Shown: positions 36,393 through 46,300 of the stretch, piece after piece
Layout of the letters: the number at the start of each line of letters is the position of its first letter
Numbering within the stretch: position 1 is the first letter of the stretch
Assembly (NCBI RefSeq): GCF_000159235.2
Contig: NZ_ACGK02000001.1
Span: forward strand, 910,442-974,441
Length of the DNA stretch: 64,000 bases
Reading direction: 5' to 3'
DNA from: Fannyhessea vaginae DSM 15829
GTDB lineage: Bacteria > Actinomycetota > Coriobacteriia > Coriobacteriales > Atopobiaceae
Notes under the pieces: generated by a model
The model's database searches: none
What the model saw: the letters and a program-made list of their open reading frames with translations, nothing else
Told to the model about the DNA's origin: nothing
Program-made: the position numbers and the translations under genes

Positions 36393-37553
36393 ATGAAGGT
36401 AAATGACGATACACTCACTGCACAAAGAGATCAAATTGACGCAATAGATACTAAGCTTGTGCAGCTCATAACACAACGTTTAGACTGTGTACAAGCTATT
36501 GCCGCATACAAAAAAGAACACGGCTTAGCTGTACTTGATAACAATCGCGAGCGCCGTGTACTGGAGCGCATTGCCACCATGAGTCCGCAAGAGCTTATCG
36601 AGCCCATGCAAACGCTGTTTCAAATAATTATGCACATTGCAAAAATACGTGAGTACTCGCATATGAACTCTGAAACATCAGAGCTTGCGCATATAACCAA
36701 GGCAATTCAAAAAAACTCCAACCAATTGTTTCCGTCGTTTGCCCATGTAAGTTGCCAAGGAATTGAAGGAGCTTATCAGCAACTTGCAGCAGATAAGCTG
36801 TTTAAGCATGCAACACTTAACTACTATCCACATTTTGAAGATGTGTTTCAATCAATAGAAGACGGCGTATGTACCTATGGAGTAATACCTATAGAAAACA
36901 GCTATGCAGGATCAGTTAACCAGGTGTTTGAACTTATGCACCGCTATCAATTTTCAATTGTAAGAACATGCAGGCTTAAAATTGAGCACAATCTTTTGGC
37001 AAAACCTGGAAGTACACTTGAACATATTACGCACATCTATAGCCACGAACAAGCACTTGCTCAGTCTTCTCATTTTATTGATACGCTCAAGCATGTTGAA
37101 ATTCACACGGTAAAAAATACCGCTGTTGCTGCGCAAATGGTGGCATCGTCACCAGATTCAAATTGCGCAGCGCTTGCAAGTAAAAACTGTGCGGAGATTT
37201 ATGGTTTAGACGTGCTTAAAGAAGATGTTCAAGATAGCAGCAACAACTACACACGCTTTGCGTGTATTGCACGAAATCTCGAAATCTTTCCAGGAGCAGA
37301 TCGCACATCGCTTATGCTGATAGCGTCGCATAAACCGGGAAGTTTGTACAAAATTCTTGCAACGTTTTATACCTTGGGTATCAATATTATAAAACTGGAA
37401 AGTAGACCAATTCCCAACCACGACTTTGAATTTATGTTCTATTTTGATATTTCGTGCTCACCTTTAGCTCCAGAGTTTGCTCGTCTTATGGAAACACTTA
37501 CGCAGGAATGTGTTGAGGTTCGCTACTTGGGTAGCTATACGGAGGTTATATAA
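36393..37553 (+). CDS. pheA: Chorismate mutase / prephenate dehydratase
   Basis: 386 aa bifunctional P-protein. An AroQ-type mutase occupies about residues 8-85 (RDQIDAIDTKLVQLITQRLD, then AAYKKEHG and NNRERRVLERI). The dehydratase follows (GIEGAYQQLAADKLF, then IPIENSYAGSVNQVFELM and the conserved NNYTRF). An ACT domain ends the protein (SLMLIASHKPGSLYKILATF, with ESRP), so phenylalanine feedback inhibition is expected. Leads to phenylpyruvate. Nine bases follow aroC; the stop shares a base with the next start (TAATG). Confidence 0.95.
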   Translation: MKVNDDTLTAQRDQIDAIDTKLVQLITQRLDCVQAIAAYKKEHGLAVLDNNRERRVLERIATMSPQELIEPMQTLFQIIMHIAKIREYSHMNSETSELAHITKAIQKNSNQLFPSFAHVSCQGIEGAYQQLAADKLFKHATLNYYPHFEDVFQSIEDGVCTYGVIPIENSYAGSVNQVFELMHRYQFSIVRTCRLKIEHNLLAKPGSTLEHITHIYSHEQALAQSSHFIDTLKHVEIHTVKNTAVAAQMVASSPDSNCAALASKNCAEIYGLDVLKEDVQDSSNNYTRFACIARNLEIFPGADRTSLMLIASHKPGSLYKILATFYTLGINIIKLESRPIPNHDFEFMFYFDISCSPLAPEFARLMETLTQECVEVRYLGSYTEVI

Positions 37554-38830
37554 TGGCTCAAAATACAACAAAAATTTATGGTCTGTTGGGGCGAACACTT
37601 AAACATAGCTGGTCGGATGTAATTCATAAAGAGCTTGGCTCGTATCCGTATACCTATTTTGAAAAAGAACCACATGAAGTTGAAGACTTTATAACTCATG
37701 GAAACTGGGATGGTATAAACGTTACCATTCCATATAAACGTGCTGCGTATGAGTATGCAGATAAAGCCGACGAGCTTGCCTGTCGTTTAGGCGTTGCTAA
37801 TACGCTTGTAAAAAGAGATGGATGCGTTTATGCCTATAACACCGATGTGTATGGTTTTTCGTGGTTACTTGAACATTTTTGTACAACGCAGCTCAAAAGC
37901 AGCGTAGAAGACGTCATTGCTCAACGTGACGTCTTGGTATTAGGAGCAGGAGGCGCATCTCAAGCCGTTCAGGAGGCCTTGCGCGCCTATAATGCTTGTA
38001 TTCATGTAGTAGATCGCGAGGGTGAACTCACGTATCAAACCATGTATGAACGCGTGCCCAACGCAGCGCTTATTGTGGGCGCAACACCTGTTGGTATGTA
38101 TCCAAACTGCCCTGCTTCGTTGATAGACACGGGTGGACTTGCAAAATTCTCTCAGCTCAAAGGTGTTATCGATGTAGTCTATAATCCCAGCATTACGGGA
38201 ATTTGCCTTAATGCAGAGCGCCTTCATATCCCCTACCAAACAGGGCTTCCTATGCTGGTAGCACAAGCTGCAAAGTCTTCGGAATACTTCCAAAATACGA
38301 GCATAGATACAAAGGTCATTACGCGTATAAGTACCAAGCTTATGCATCAACAAAAAAATATTGCCTTTATTGGTATGCCAGGCGTTGGGAAAACTTCTTG
38401 TGCGCGTCGTATGGGTGCTTCTACAGGACGTGAGTTTGTAGACTTAGACGAAGAGTTTGAGCGTCACTACCATATGCGTCCTGCCGATTTTCTCAAATCC
38501 TTTGGCGAGCAAGCGTTTAGAGAGAAAGAATCTAAGCTTCTTGAAACCTATGGCAAACAAAGCGGTTTGATTATTTCGTGTGGTGGCGGAATTGTATGTA
38601 GAGATAGTAATTACCAATACCTTCACCAAAATTCTGTGATTGTGTATCTCACGCGCCCCTTGACCTCGCTTTCAGTAAAAGATCGTCCATTATCACAAGC
38701 AAAGGGATTACAGCAACTTTATGAAGAACGTAAAGAAGCATACGAACGTTGGGCCGATGTTGTGCATAATTGTTTAGGCTCTGCACAAAAAGATGCACAA
38801 GCACTGATCAGTCGACTGGATATTGCGTAA
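37553..38830 (+). CDS. aroE: Shikimate dehydrogenase-shikimate kinase fusion
   Basis: 425 aa, two enzymes in one chain. Residues 1 to about 260 are AroE: Ser19/Ser21 in KHSWSD bind shikimate, Lys62 in NVTIPYK and Asp98 in NTDVYGF are catalytic, and LVLGAGGASQAV is the NADP site. From about 266 the chain is AroK: P-loop GMPGVGKT at 274-281, DLDEEFERHY, then FREKESKLL and CGGGIVCR for shikimate binding. Fused enzymes performing steps 4 and 5 directly channel the intermediate. No break in frame between the halves. The terminator at 38912 follows. Confidence 0.93.
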   Translation: MAQNTTKIYGLLGRTLKHSWSDVIHKELGSYPYTYFEKEPHEVEDFITHGNWDGINVTIPYKRAAYEYADKADELACRLGVANTLVKRDGCVYAYNTDVYGFSWLLEHFCTTQLKSSVEDVIAQRDVLVLGAGGASQAVQEALRAYNACIHVVDREGELTYQTMYERVPNAALIVGATPVGMYPNCPASLIDTGGLAKFSQLKGVIDVVYNPSITGICLNAERLHIPYQTGLPMLVAQAAKSSEYFQNTSIDTKVITRISTKLMHQQKNIAFIGMPGVGKTSCARRMGASTGREFVDLDEEFERHYHMRPADFLKSFGEQAFREKESKLLETYGKQSGLIISCGGGIVCRDSNYQYLHQNSVIVYLTRPLTSLSVKDRPLSQAKGLQQLYEERKEAYERWADVVHNCLGSAQKDAQALISRLDIA

Positions 38831-38911
38831 AAGCTATATGGGGTTTTCTACATCAAGCTTCGCGCATCCTCTGTGAAGACGTGTGCGCGTAGCATGAACT
38901 TTTGCGCTTCT

Positions 38912-38939
38912 AAAAGACTTAACCTACGTTAAGCCTTTT
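38912..38939 (+). terminator. Terminator after aroE-aroK
   Basis: AAAAGACTTAAC (38912-38923) pairs with GTTAAGCCTTTT (38928-38939), one mismatch, loop CTAC, followed by ATTTT. It would separate the main aro transcript from the EIIB-AroQ gene. Confidence 0.7.
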
Positions 38940-39021
38940 ATTTTGCGCGCTGACGTATAAACATCTTGCTAAGTCAGGCAAACATGAGAAGATTAAACAT
39001 GAAGTAAGCACCAAGCTTTTC

Positions 39022-40128
39022 GTGTTCAAACAAACGGGGTATATCGTGACCAATGAAGAAATAGCTGCCTCAATTATTGCGTGTTTAGGTGGCACTGGAA
39101 ACATTCAAAGTAATGCATTGTGTATGACTCGTCTTCGTATACAAATCATCAAACCTTCATTGGTTGATGAAGCAGGTCTTAACGATATATCAGGCGTTTT
39201 AGGAAGCCTCAAACTTGGCGATCACGGCATAGAAATTGTATGTCGGCCAACGCTTGTACAAGCAATTTTTGAGTCTTTCTCTCGCTTGACAGGGCTTTCT
39301 AATAATTTTGAGATCCGTACACGCGCACGCGGTGGTGCAACCCTTGATAATTCTGAGGCTCTCAAAGTTCAGATAAGCAATCCTAAAGCATCTGTTCAAA
39401 GAACACAGGCACAGCAACTTAAACCTATGCTTCATCAAACCACCTTTGATCCACACCATGTAAACCGTATGACAAGTGAAGCCGAAGAGCTTACTAAACT
39501 GTTGCTTGAAAACGATAAAAAAATTTCGCTTAATAAAATTGCACATAGAAAAGCTTTGCATACCCGCAATGTTAGCGATGCAAACGGAAAGCAACACAAG
39601 AAAACGCATACAGCGTCTAGTGAAAATGCGAGTAAGCGTGAGCCTAAAGATCATAATGCTTGTGCCGCAGAAGCACTACTTCCCTATCATATTTTAATTT
39701 TAAACGGCCCCAACATTAATATGCTTGGCATACGAGAGCCTGCGCTCTATGGGCGTAACTCGTATGAGCAGCTTATTCAGTTGTGCAAACACACGGCAAA
39801 AGAGCTTGGCTTTGCGTCGTGTAAATGCTATCAATCTAATCACGAAGGCGATCTTGTAGATATGATTCAGCAGGCGTATGGAAATTATCAAGGTATTGTA
39901 TTTAACCCTGGTGCCTATACGCACACGTCTATCGCTCTTCTTGACGCGCTTAAAGCCGTAAATATTCCAACAGTTGAGGTGCACATCACAAACATAGACG
40001 AGCGTGACGAGTTTCGCAAAATTTCTTATATACGCGCTGCGTGTTTCAAAAGCATTATTGGTGAAGGTATAGACGGCTATAAGCAGGCAATTTGTGCACT
40101 TGCAACAAAACTTAGCAGTAATGCCTAG
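39022..40128 (+). CDS. aroQ: PTS EIIB domain fused to type II 3-dehydroquinate dehydratase
   Basis: 368 aa. Residues about 10-95 look like a glucose-type PTS EIIB domain (EEIAASIIACLGGTGNI, then CMTRLRI), with the phosphorylatable Cys34 in the expected CxTRLR context. A linker of about 125 residues, basic and low in complexity, follows. From about 222 comes a full type II dehydroquinase: ILNGPNINMLG, catalytic Tyr243 in ALYGR, NPGAYTHTSIAL, VEVHITNI and the Arg in DERDEFRK. The catalytic half completes shikimate step 3. The start is GTG 39022 or GTG 39046; the second has GGGG six bases away. The EIIB half may let PTS phosphorylation regulate the enzyme, which is inference. Confidence 0.88.
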   Translation: MFKQTGYIVTNEEIAASIIACLGGTGNIQSNALCMTRLRIQIIKPSLVDEAGLNDISGVLGSLKLGDHGIEIVCRPTLVQAIFESFSRLTGLSNNFEIRTRARGGATLDNSEALKVQISNPKASVQRTQAQQLKPMLHQTTFDPHHVNRMTSEAEELTKLLLENDKKISLNKIAHRKALHTRNVSDANGKQHKKTHTASSENASKREPKDHNACAAEALLPYHILILNGPNINMLGIREPALYGRNSYEQLIQLCKHTAKELGFASCKCYQSNHEGDLVDMIQQAYGNYQGIVFNPGAYTHTSIALLDALKAVNIPTVEVHITNIDERDEFRKISYIRAACFKSIIGEGIDGYKQAICALATKLSSNA

Positions 40129-40142
40129 CTAAAATCGTACGT

Positions 40143-40961
40143 TTAAGAGCACATATCCCAAAATAAAACAGCCGATGACGCAGCAACGTTAAGCGAATCA
40201 ACGCCATGTTTCATAGGTATCATAACCAGCTGATCACATGCATCGATAACAGGTGTTGAAAGCCCTTTTGATTCGTTGCCAAAACAAAGTGCACAACGCT
40301 TATAATGCGAAAAGTCGACATCGTGCACATTTAAAGCGTCCTTGCGTAATGCGGCACCAAAAACCGTATAATCTGCAGATGAAAGGCAAGAAAACACGTC
40401 ATAAGGCCAGTTAGAATTAGCCTGTATGATTGGCAATCTAAACACCGTTCCCATAGAGGTGCGCACACAACGCCTGTTAAATGGATCGGCGCAGGTGGGC
40501 GAACACACCACAGCATCAATACCAAGCGCGCAAGCGTTACGTATAAGCGCACCAAGATTTGACACATCGCATAAGTCTTCCACCACAGCAATACGCGTAT
40601 AAGAGTGCCAATCAACGGAAGCACTTGACAAAAGCGAAGGCCTGCGTACGCATGCATAATATCCACGACATACATTAAAACCTACAAGCTTAGACAAAAG
40701 CTCATGAGATGCAACATATATAGGCACATCGCCAAAAGCCTCAGGCGAGATGCTGCGCTCAAGATTGCTCAGATGCTTATCCCACACAAGCACAGATATG
40801 ACGTCTACATGCAACTCAAAAACAGTTTGTAGCACTAAAAGTGATTCACAAATAACAAAAGAATCCCCTGGATGAGCAATGTTTTTAAGCTCGCGATTTG
40901 AAAGGCTTACATAAGGAGCAAGCTCTTTGGCGTTAAGGTTGGTAACGTGTTGAATATTCAT
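40143..40961 (-). CDS. SpoU/TrmH-family RNA 2'-O-methyltransferase
   Basis: 272 aa, SPOUT fold. The three family motifs appear in order: VVEDLCDVSNLGALIRNA, CALCFGNESKGLS, and IPMKHGVDSLNVAASSAVLF. The N-terminal region of about 110 residues may be an RNA-binding domain. The target (tRNA or 23S rRNA) cannot be read. It lies downstream of ffh on the same strand and converges tightly with the EIIB-AroQ gene, whose stop is 14 bases away. Confidence 0.87.
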   Translation of the reverse strand: MNIQHVTNLNAKELAPYVSLSNRELKNIAHPGDSFVICESLLVLQTVFELHVDVISVLVWDKHLSNLERSISPEAFGDVPIYVASHELLSKLVGFNVCRGYYACVRRPSLLSSASVDWHSYTRIAVVEDLCDVSNLGALIRNACALGIDAVVCSPTCADPFNRRCVRTSMGTVFRLPIIQANSNWPYDVFSCLSSADYTVFGAALRKDALNVHDVDFSHYKRCALCFGNESKGLSTPVIDACDQLVMIPMKHGVDSLNVAASSAVLFWDMCS

Positions 40962-40978
40962 GGTGCATAAACGTAATT

Positions 40979-42460
40979 CTAAAAGGGAAACTTGCCATTA
41001 CCAAAAGGATTCTTGGCAGAGCCCATACCACCAAAATTTCCTAAATTGGGCAAAGACCCACCCATGCCTGGTGCACCAAAAGGATTAGCTCCACCAGATG
41101 AGACGCCCATCTGACGCATCATATCTTTCATCTGACGCAATCCACGCTTAGCACCTGCGCCACCTTGGGTAAGTTGACGCATTTTGCTCATCATCTTATT
41201 CATTTCGCCCCATTGACGAAGCAGCTGGTTAACCTCTTGAACAGTTCTTCCGCTACCTTCTGCAATACGACGTCTACGCTGACCGTTGATAATTTTTGGA
41301 CGCAGTCTCTCTTGTTTTGTCATCGAATAAATGATTGCTTCGATCTGTTTGATCTGAGTTTCGCCCATGGTATCTCCGGCTTGGCGCAGTGCTTTATCGC
41401 CACCAGGAAGCGACGAAATAATCTTTTTAATGCCGCCCATTTTTGAAATCTGATGCATTTGATCAAGCATGTCATTCATGGTAAAACCCTCACGCAGCAT
41501 GCGTTCAGCTTGCTCGTAATCAGACTTTTGAGCAACCTTTTGAGCTTGTTCGATAATACCAACAACATCGCCCATGCCCAAGATACGTTTTGCCATGCGA
41601 TCGGGATGAAACACCTCAAGTGATGATGGTTTTTCTCCCATAGAAACAAATTTAATGGGTTTACCAGTTACTTCTCTAACCGATAAGGCGCCACCGCCAC
41701 GTGCATCACCATCGAGTTTAGACATGATAACGCCGTCAAAATCAAGACGCTTAGAAAACTCTTGAACAACGTTCACAATGTCTTGACCTGCCATAGCGTC
41801 TACGACCATCAAAATTTGTTCGGGCTTAACAGCATGTTTAATATCTATGGCTTCTTGCATCATTTCTTCGTCAATTTGCAAACGACCAGCCGTGTCAACA
41901 ATGACAACGTCTTTAAGATTGTCTATGGCATCTTGAACTGCCTCTTGAGCTACACGTATTGCATTAGCTCCGTCGCCTCTGTACACACGAACGCCAATTT
42001 CTTCACCAAGTGTTTGCAATTGGTCGGCTGCGGCCGGACGATGTGTATCACATGCTGCAAGTAAGGGAGCATGACCTTGGCTTTTAAGCAAATAAGCAAG
42101 CTTTGCTGCAGCCGTAGTTTTACCTGAACCCTGAAGACCACAAAGCATAATAATATGAGGCGTACGATGAGGTGAAAAGGTGAGTTTTGATTCGGTAGTA
42201 CCTAAAAGCGCGGTAAGCTCTTCCAAAACAACCGCAACAACATTTTGAGCTGCACTCAACGATTGCAATATATCGGCCGTTAAGCATTTTTCTTTGCATG
42301 TTGCAACAAAATCTTTTACAACACGATAGTTAACATCGGCCTCAAGCAATGCCATGCGTATTTCTCTCATAGCATCATTGATATCACGCTCGCTCAACTT
42401 GCCTTTACCGCGCAAATGCGCAAACGTTTCTTGTAATCTATCTGAAAGGTTACTAAACAC
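40979..42460 (-). CDS. ffh: Signal recognition particle GTPase Ffh
   Basis: 493 aa. NG domain: GLQGSGKTTAAAKLA (P-loop), VVIVDTAGRLQID and LDGDARGGGALSVREVTGKP. The M domain is Met-rich, with long helices up to a Gly/Pro-rich tail (GAPGMGGSLPNLGNFGG). A frame opens upstream, but the GTG at 42460 is chosen: it overlaps the ftsY stop by one base (TAGTG), and residue 2 onward matches the FSNLSDRLQ start of the family. It targets nascent membrane proteins with 4.5S RNA and FtsY. Confidence 0.96.
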   Translation of the reverse strand: MFSNLSDRLQETFAHLRGKGKLSERDINDAMREIRMALLEADVNYRVVKDFVATCKEKCLTADILQSLSAAQNVVAVVLEELTALLGTTESKLTFSPHRTPHIIMLCGLQGSGKTTAAAKLAYLLKSQGHAPLLAACDTHRPAAADQLQTLGEEIGVRVYRGDGANAIRVAQEAVQDAIDNLKDVVIVDTAGRLQIDEEMMQEAIDIKHAVKPEQILMVVDAMAGQDIVNVVQEFSKRLDFDGVIMSKLDGDARGGGALSVREVTGKPIKFVSMGEKPSSLEVFHPDRMAKRILGMGDVVGIIEQAQKVAQKSDYEQAERMLREGFTMNDMLDQMHQISKMGGIKKIISSLPGGDKALRQAGDTMGETQIKQIEAIIYSMTKQERLRPKIINGQRRRRIAEGSGRTVQEVNQLLRQWGEMNKMMSKMRQLTQGGAGAKRGLRQMKDMMRQMGVSSGGANPFGAPGMGGSLPNLGNFGGMGSAKNPFGNGKFPF

Positions 42461-43371
42461 TATTTTTCCCCTTCGCTTGTACCGACTAAAGCAGCGCAAA
42501 ATTCGTATGGATCAAACCTCTGCAAATCCTCAATCTGCTCGCCAACACCACAACGAACAATAGGCAGCTTAAGATCGTGAGAAATGCGCAGTGCAATGCC
42601 ACCTTTTGCAGTGCCATCTAACTTAGTAACTATAATACCATCTAAACTCAACGATTCATGAAACTGTTGTGCCTGAACAAGTCCATTTTGGCCACAGGTT
42701 GCATCCAACACGAGTACAATTTTTACGGGCATAGAGGCACGTTTGCGCGAGATTGCAACAACTTTTTGGAGTTCTTTCATTAAGTCAATTGAGGTATGGA
42801 GCCTCCCTGCTGTATCAATAAGAACCAAATCGGTTGATTGCGCAGCTGCTTCTTCAAGCACATCATAACAAATACTAGCAGGATCGCTCCCTCGTTCGCG
42901 CGTTACCACGCGCACGCCTGCGCGCTTACCCCACACATCAAGTTGCTCAATTGCAGCTGCTCTAAAGGTATCAGCTCCACCAATCAAACACGAATGACCC
43001 GATTCTTTGCATACAAAGGCAAGTTTTCCAACTGTGGTAGTTTTACCTGCACCGTTAATGCCTACAAATACAATGCAGCCAGGATAGGTTGAAAACATAT
43101 CGTAATCGATGGTATAAAACTCTTGTGCAAGACGATCAATCAGCGCTTGTTGAATTTGAGCAGCTTGTGTATACCCCTTTTGAGCAGCTAAATCACGAAG
43201 ATCATCGCAGATACGCGCAGTAAGCTCTGCGCCCACATCCGCCATAACTAAACGATCTTCCAAATCGTCCCAAAAGTCATCATCAACGCAGGCGCCCATA
43301 TAGAAAATTTCACTCAACGCTTCACGCGAACGAGCAAGTCCTGCTTTTAATCGCTCAGTAAAATTAAACAT
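42460..43371 (-). CDS. ftsY: Signal recognition particle receptor FtsY
   Basis: 303 aa, the short form with NG domain only: GINGAGKTTTVGKLA, then VLIDTAGRLHTSIDLM and KLDGTAKGGIALRI. The acidic A domain of E. coli FtsY is absent, as in many Gram-positives. GAGGGGAATCAC precedes the ATG. It lies between smc and ffh, and its stop overlaps the ffh start, so SRP and its receptor are coupled. Confidence 0.96.
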   Translation of the reverse strand: MFNFTERLKAGLARSREALSEIFYMGACVDDDFWDDLEDRLVMADVGAELTARICDDLRDLAAQKGYTQAAQIQQALIDRLAQEFYTIDYDMFSTYPGCIVFVGINGAGKTTTVGKLAFVCKESGHSCLIGGADTFRAAAIEQLDVWGKRAGVRVVTRERGSDPASICYDVLEEAAAQSTDLVLIDTAGRLHTSIDLMKELQKVVAISRKRASMPVKIVLVLDATCGQNGLVQAQQFHESLSLDGIIVTKLDGTAKGGIALRISHDLKLPIVRCGVGEQIEDLQRFDPYEFCAALVGTSEGEK

Positions 43372-43383
43372 GTGATTCCCCTC

Positions 43384-46300
43384 TTACTTGTTAGTATGCG
43401 AAATACCCTCGGTCTGCAAAGCCTCACGTAAACGCTGGCTTACCACGTGGCTTACTCCATCGGCATGCATCGAAACACCGTAGAGCACATCCGCTTCCTC
43501 CATTGTTCTGCGTTGATGAGAAATCACAATAAGCTGCGTTGTTTTCTTAAGCTCGTCAATGGCATGTAACAGCTTAGAAAGATTTGCGTCATCAAGCGCT
43601 GCTTCAATTTCGTCAAATACATAAAATGGAACGGTACGGGTTTTATACACTGCAAACAACAGCGCAAGCGCACACAAGGATTTTTCGCCACCGCTCATAA
43701 GCATCATATTGCGAATTTTTTTACCTTGTGGTTGTGCAATTATTTCTAAACCAGCGTCTTGGATAGAATCTTGATCACACAGCTCCAAATGCGCTGATCC
43801 ACCCGGGAACAAAATGGAAAAAATTTGTACAAAGTTTTGGTTGACCTGCTTAAACGTTTGTAAAAATTGTTCTTTCATTTTGTGTTCAATAGCACGAGTA
43901 ATTTTTTTGAGCGACTGGCGCGCAGACTCAAGATCTTCAATTTGTGAGCTGATATACTCATAGCGTTTTTTGGTGGCTTCGTAATTCTCGGGCGCAGCCG
44001 AATTAATGGGCCCTAAAGTATTAAGCTCGGCTTCAATATGAGCAATCTGACGCTCACACAAACTTCTATCTTGAATATGAGGTAAATCAAGCGCATCGTC
44101 TAACGAATAACCAAATTCGGTAATCTGTGTAAGCGCATGTTTAACTTCAACCTCAAGGCGCGTTTGTTCAACACGAAGATTGGACTCCTGCGATTTTGCG
44201 TGTTCAAGCTCTGAAGAACTCTTATCAAGGCGAGCGCGTGCTTCAGCAACGGTTTTCTTAAGAGAAGCAGAATCCGCCTCGGCAAGCGTAGCTGAACTTT
44301 TAAGCTTTTGCGACCACGCCTGCACAAGCTCGAGTAACTGTTGATAGAGATTATACAGCGGCTCAACGCGATACCTCATACGATCAAGGGTAAACGCACT
44401 TTGCTCATACTCGCTTATGGTTTGACTAATAAGCGCAAGGTCTTTATCAATACGCGCGCTGCGTGCATCTCGATGGTTTTTTCGCTCCTGCGCGCGCGCA
44501 AGCTTAAGTTTAAGCTCGCTCACCTCTTTTTCAAGACGATTTTCTAAGCGAGATGTTTCGTTACGCAAAGAGACACTTTCCTCATATCTATCATGGAAAC
44601 TCTCAACTTGGGCGGTAACTTCTTTAAGCTCGCTCGTTTGCTTTTCAAGCTTTTCGCGCGTGAGTTTATCGTCTGATTCAAACGATTGCTGTTTTGTTTT
44701 AAGGCGACTCAGCTGCTCTTGAGTAAGTTGCTGATTCTTTTGAATACGTTCGCGCTCACGCGCAAGCGATGACGATTCGCCGCTGAGCTGGGCGGTAGTT
44801 TGCCTAAGCGTTGCCACTTCTGTTGAAAGTGCAGATATTCGCTCATCAAGAGAGGAAATTGTGGCAGCACATGCATCTTGCTTAGTTTGGATATCTTTTT
44901 CTTGCTCGTTTAACGAACGGATGGTTCGCTTAAGAGCCAGCATTGAGACAGAAACGGTATGAATGAGCGAAACACAACGTCCATCGGCGTATAAACACGA
45001 GCCATCTTTTGAAATAAAGGTAAGAGCAGGATATTTTTTGTGCAGCTCATAGGCATGTTGCAAGGTATCGGCAAAAAACACGGTACCCGTAAGCGCAAAA
45101 AGTATGCTTTTATACGAAGCATTAACATCCAAAGCGTCAAAAAGCGACGAACCACACGCAGCATACATAGTGCGAATCTTGTCATGCGCTGTTTGTACAT
45201 CTGTATCGGTGAGTGTGGGCATTGGATACAAAACAAGGCGTCCTTTTTGAGAAGAACACGAGGTCATCATATGTAATGCCGTATTGGTATCTTTGACGAT
45301 GAGCATAGACAATACGTCAGACAAATAGGCTTCTACAAGCGTTTCGTACTCGGTTGGAACACGACACACATCTAAAAACGTAGCTAGAATATCTGGCGAA
45401 AATGTCTTTTTTACATAGCTTAGGCGCTGCGAAGCATGTTGAGCAGCCTCTACTTGTGAGGTCTTAGCAACAAGCTCGCCGCGAATCTTAAAGAGTTTGC
45501 GATCAAGCTCTGCCTTTTGCGTAGATGCTGCTGCTTTTTGTGCAGAAGCCTCATCCAATAAATGCTGTTTTTGAGAAAGTTCTTCGGTTTTTTCCTTAAG
45601 CTGTGTGCTTGTTGACGTCATTTTTTCATCGAGAGCAGCTTGTGCTTGCTCGTTTTGCTTGATAGTATCTTCTAATTCACCAAGGCGTTCAGAAAAAAGT
45701 GCGCGCTCGGTTTGAGTTCGTTTTAAGCGTTCTTCTAAAGTAGCAACAGAAATTTGTAAGGCATCACGCTGGCGCGTAGAGTGCTTTACCTGGTCATTTA
45801 AGCTGTTACACGTACGAGAATACTCCATGCGCTTAGATTTTGCTGACGCAAGCTGAGGCTCTTTTTCGGCAAGTGAGCCAAGATAAAACTCAATCTCACC
45901 ATGAGACTCGGCTTGAGAATCCATCAACTCCTGTTTTTCTTTTAACAAATCCTGCTTGGTGTGTTCTTGCGCGCTCATGTTACGGCGAAGCTCGCTTAAA
46001 TGCTTCACCATATTTTTGCCCTTCTCTTCAAGCAGGCGCATATCCGAATCCATACGACCAGCAATATCATGAAGACGACGACGTTGTTCACTTAAATCGC
46101 CTACAAACAAGCCTTTCTGTTCAAGCAAAACTCTATACGATTCCAGCGACTTTTGTGCCTCTTGTTTTCTAAATTCAAGGAGTTCGACCGATGCATTTGC
46201 CTCTTTTAACTCGGATGAAAGCTGCTCATAACGAGCTTTAAGCGCCGACAAATCGTCTACTGCGCACATCGTTTTACTACGCTGTAACACAGAAGTTAAC

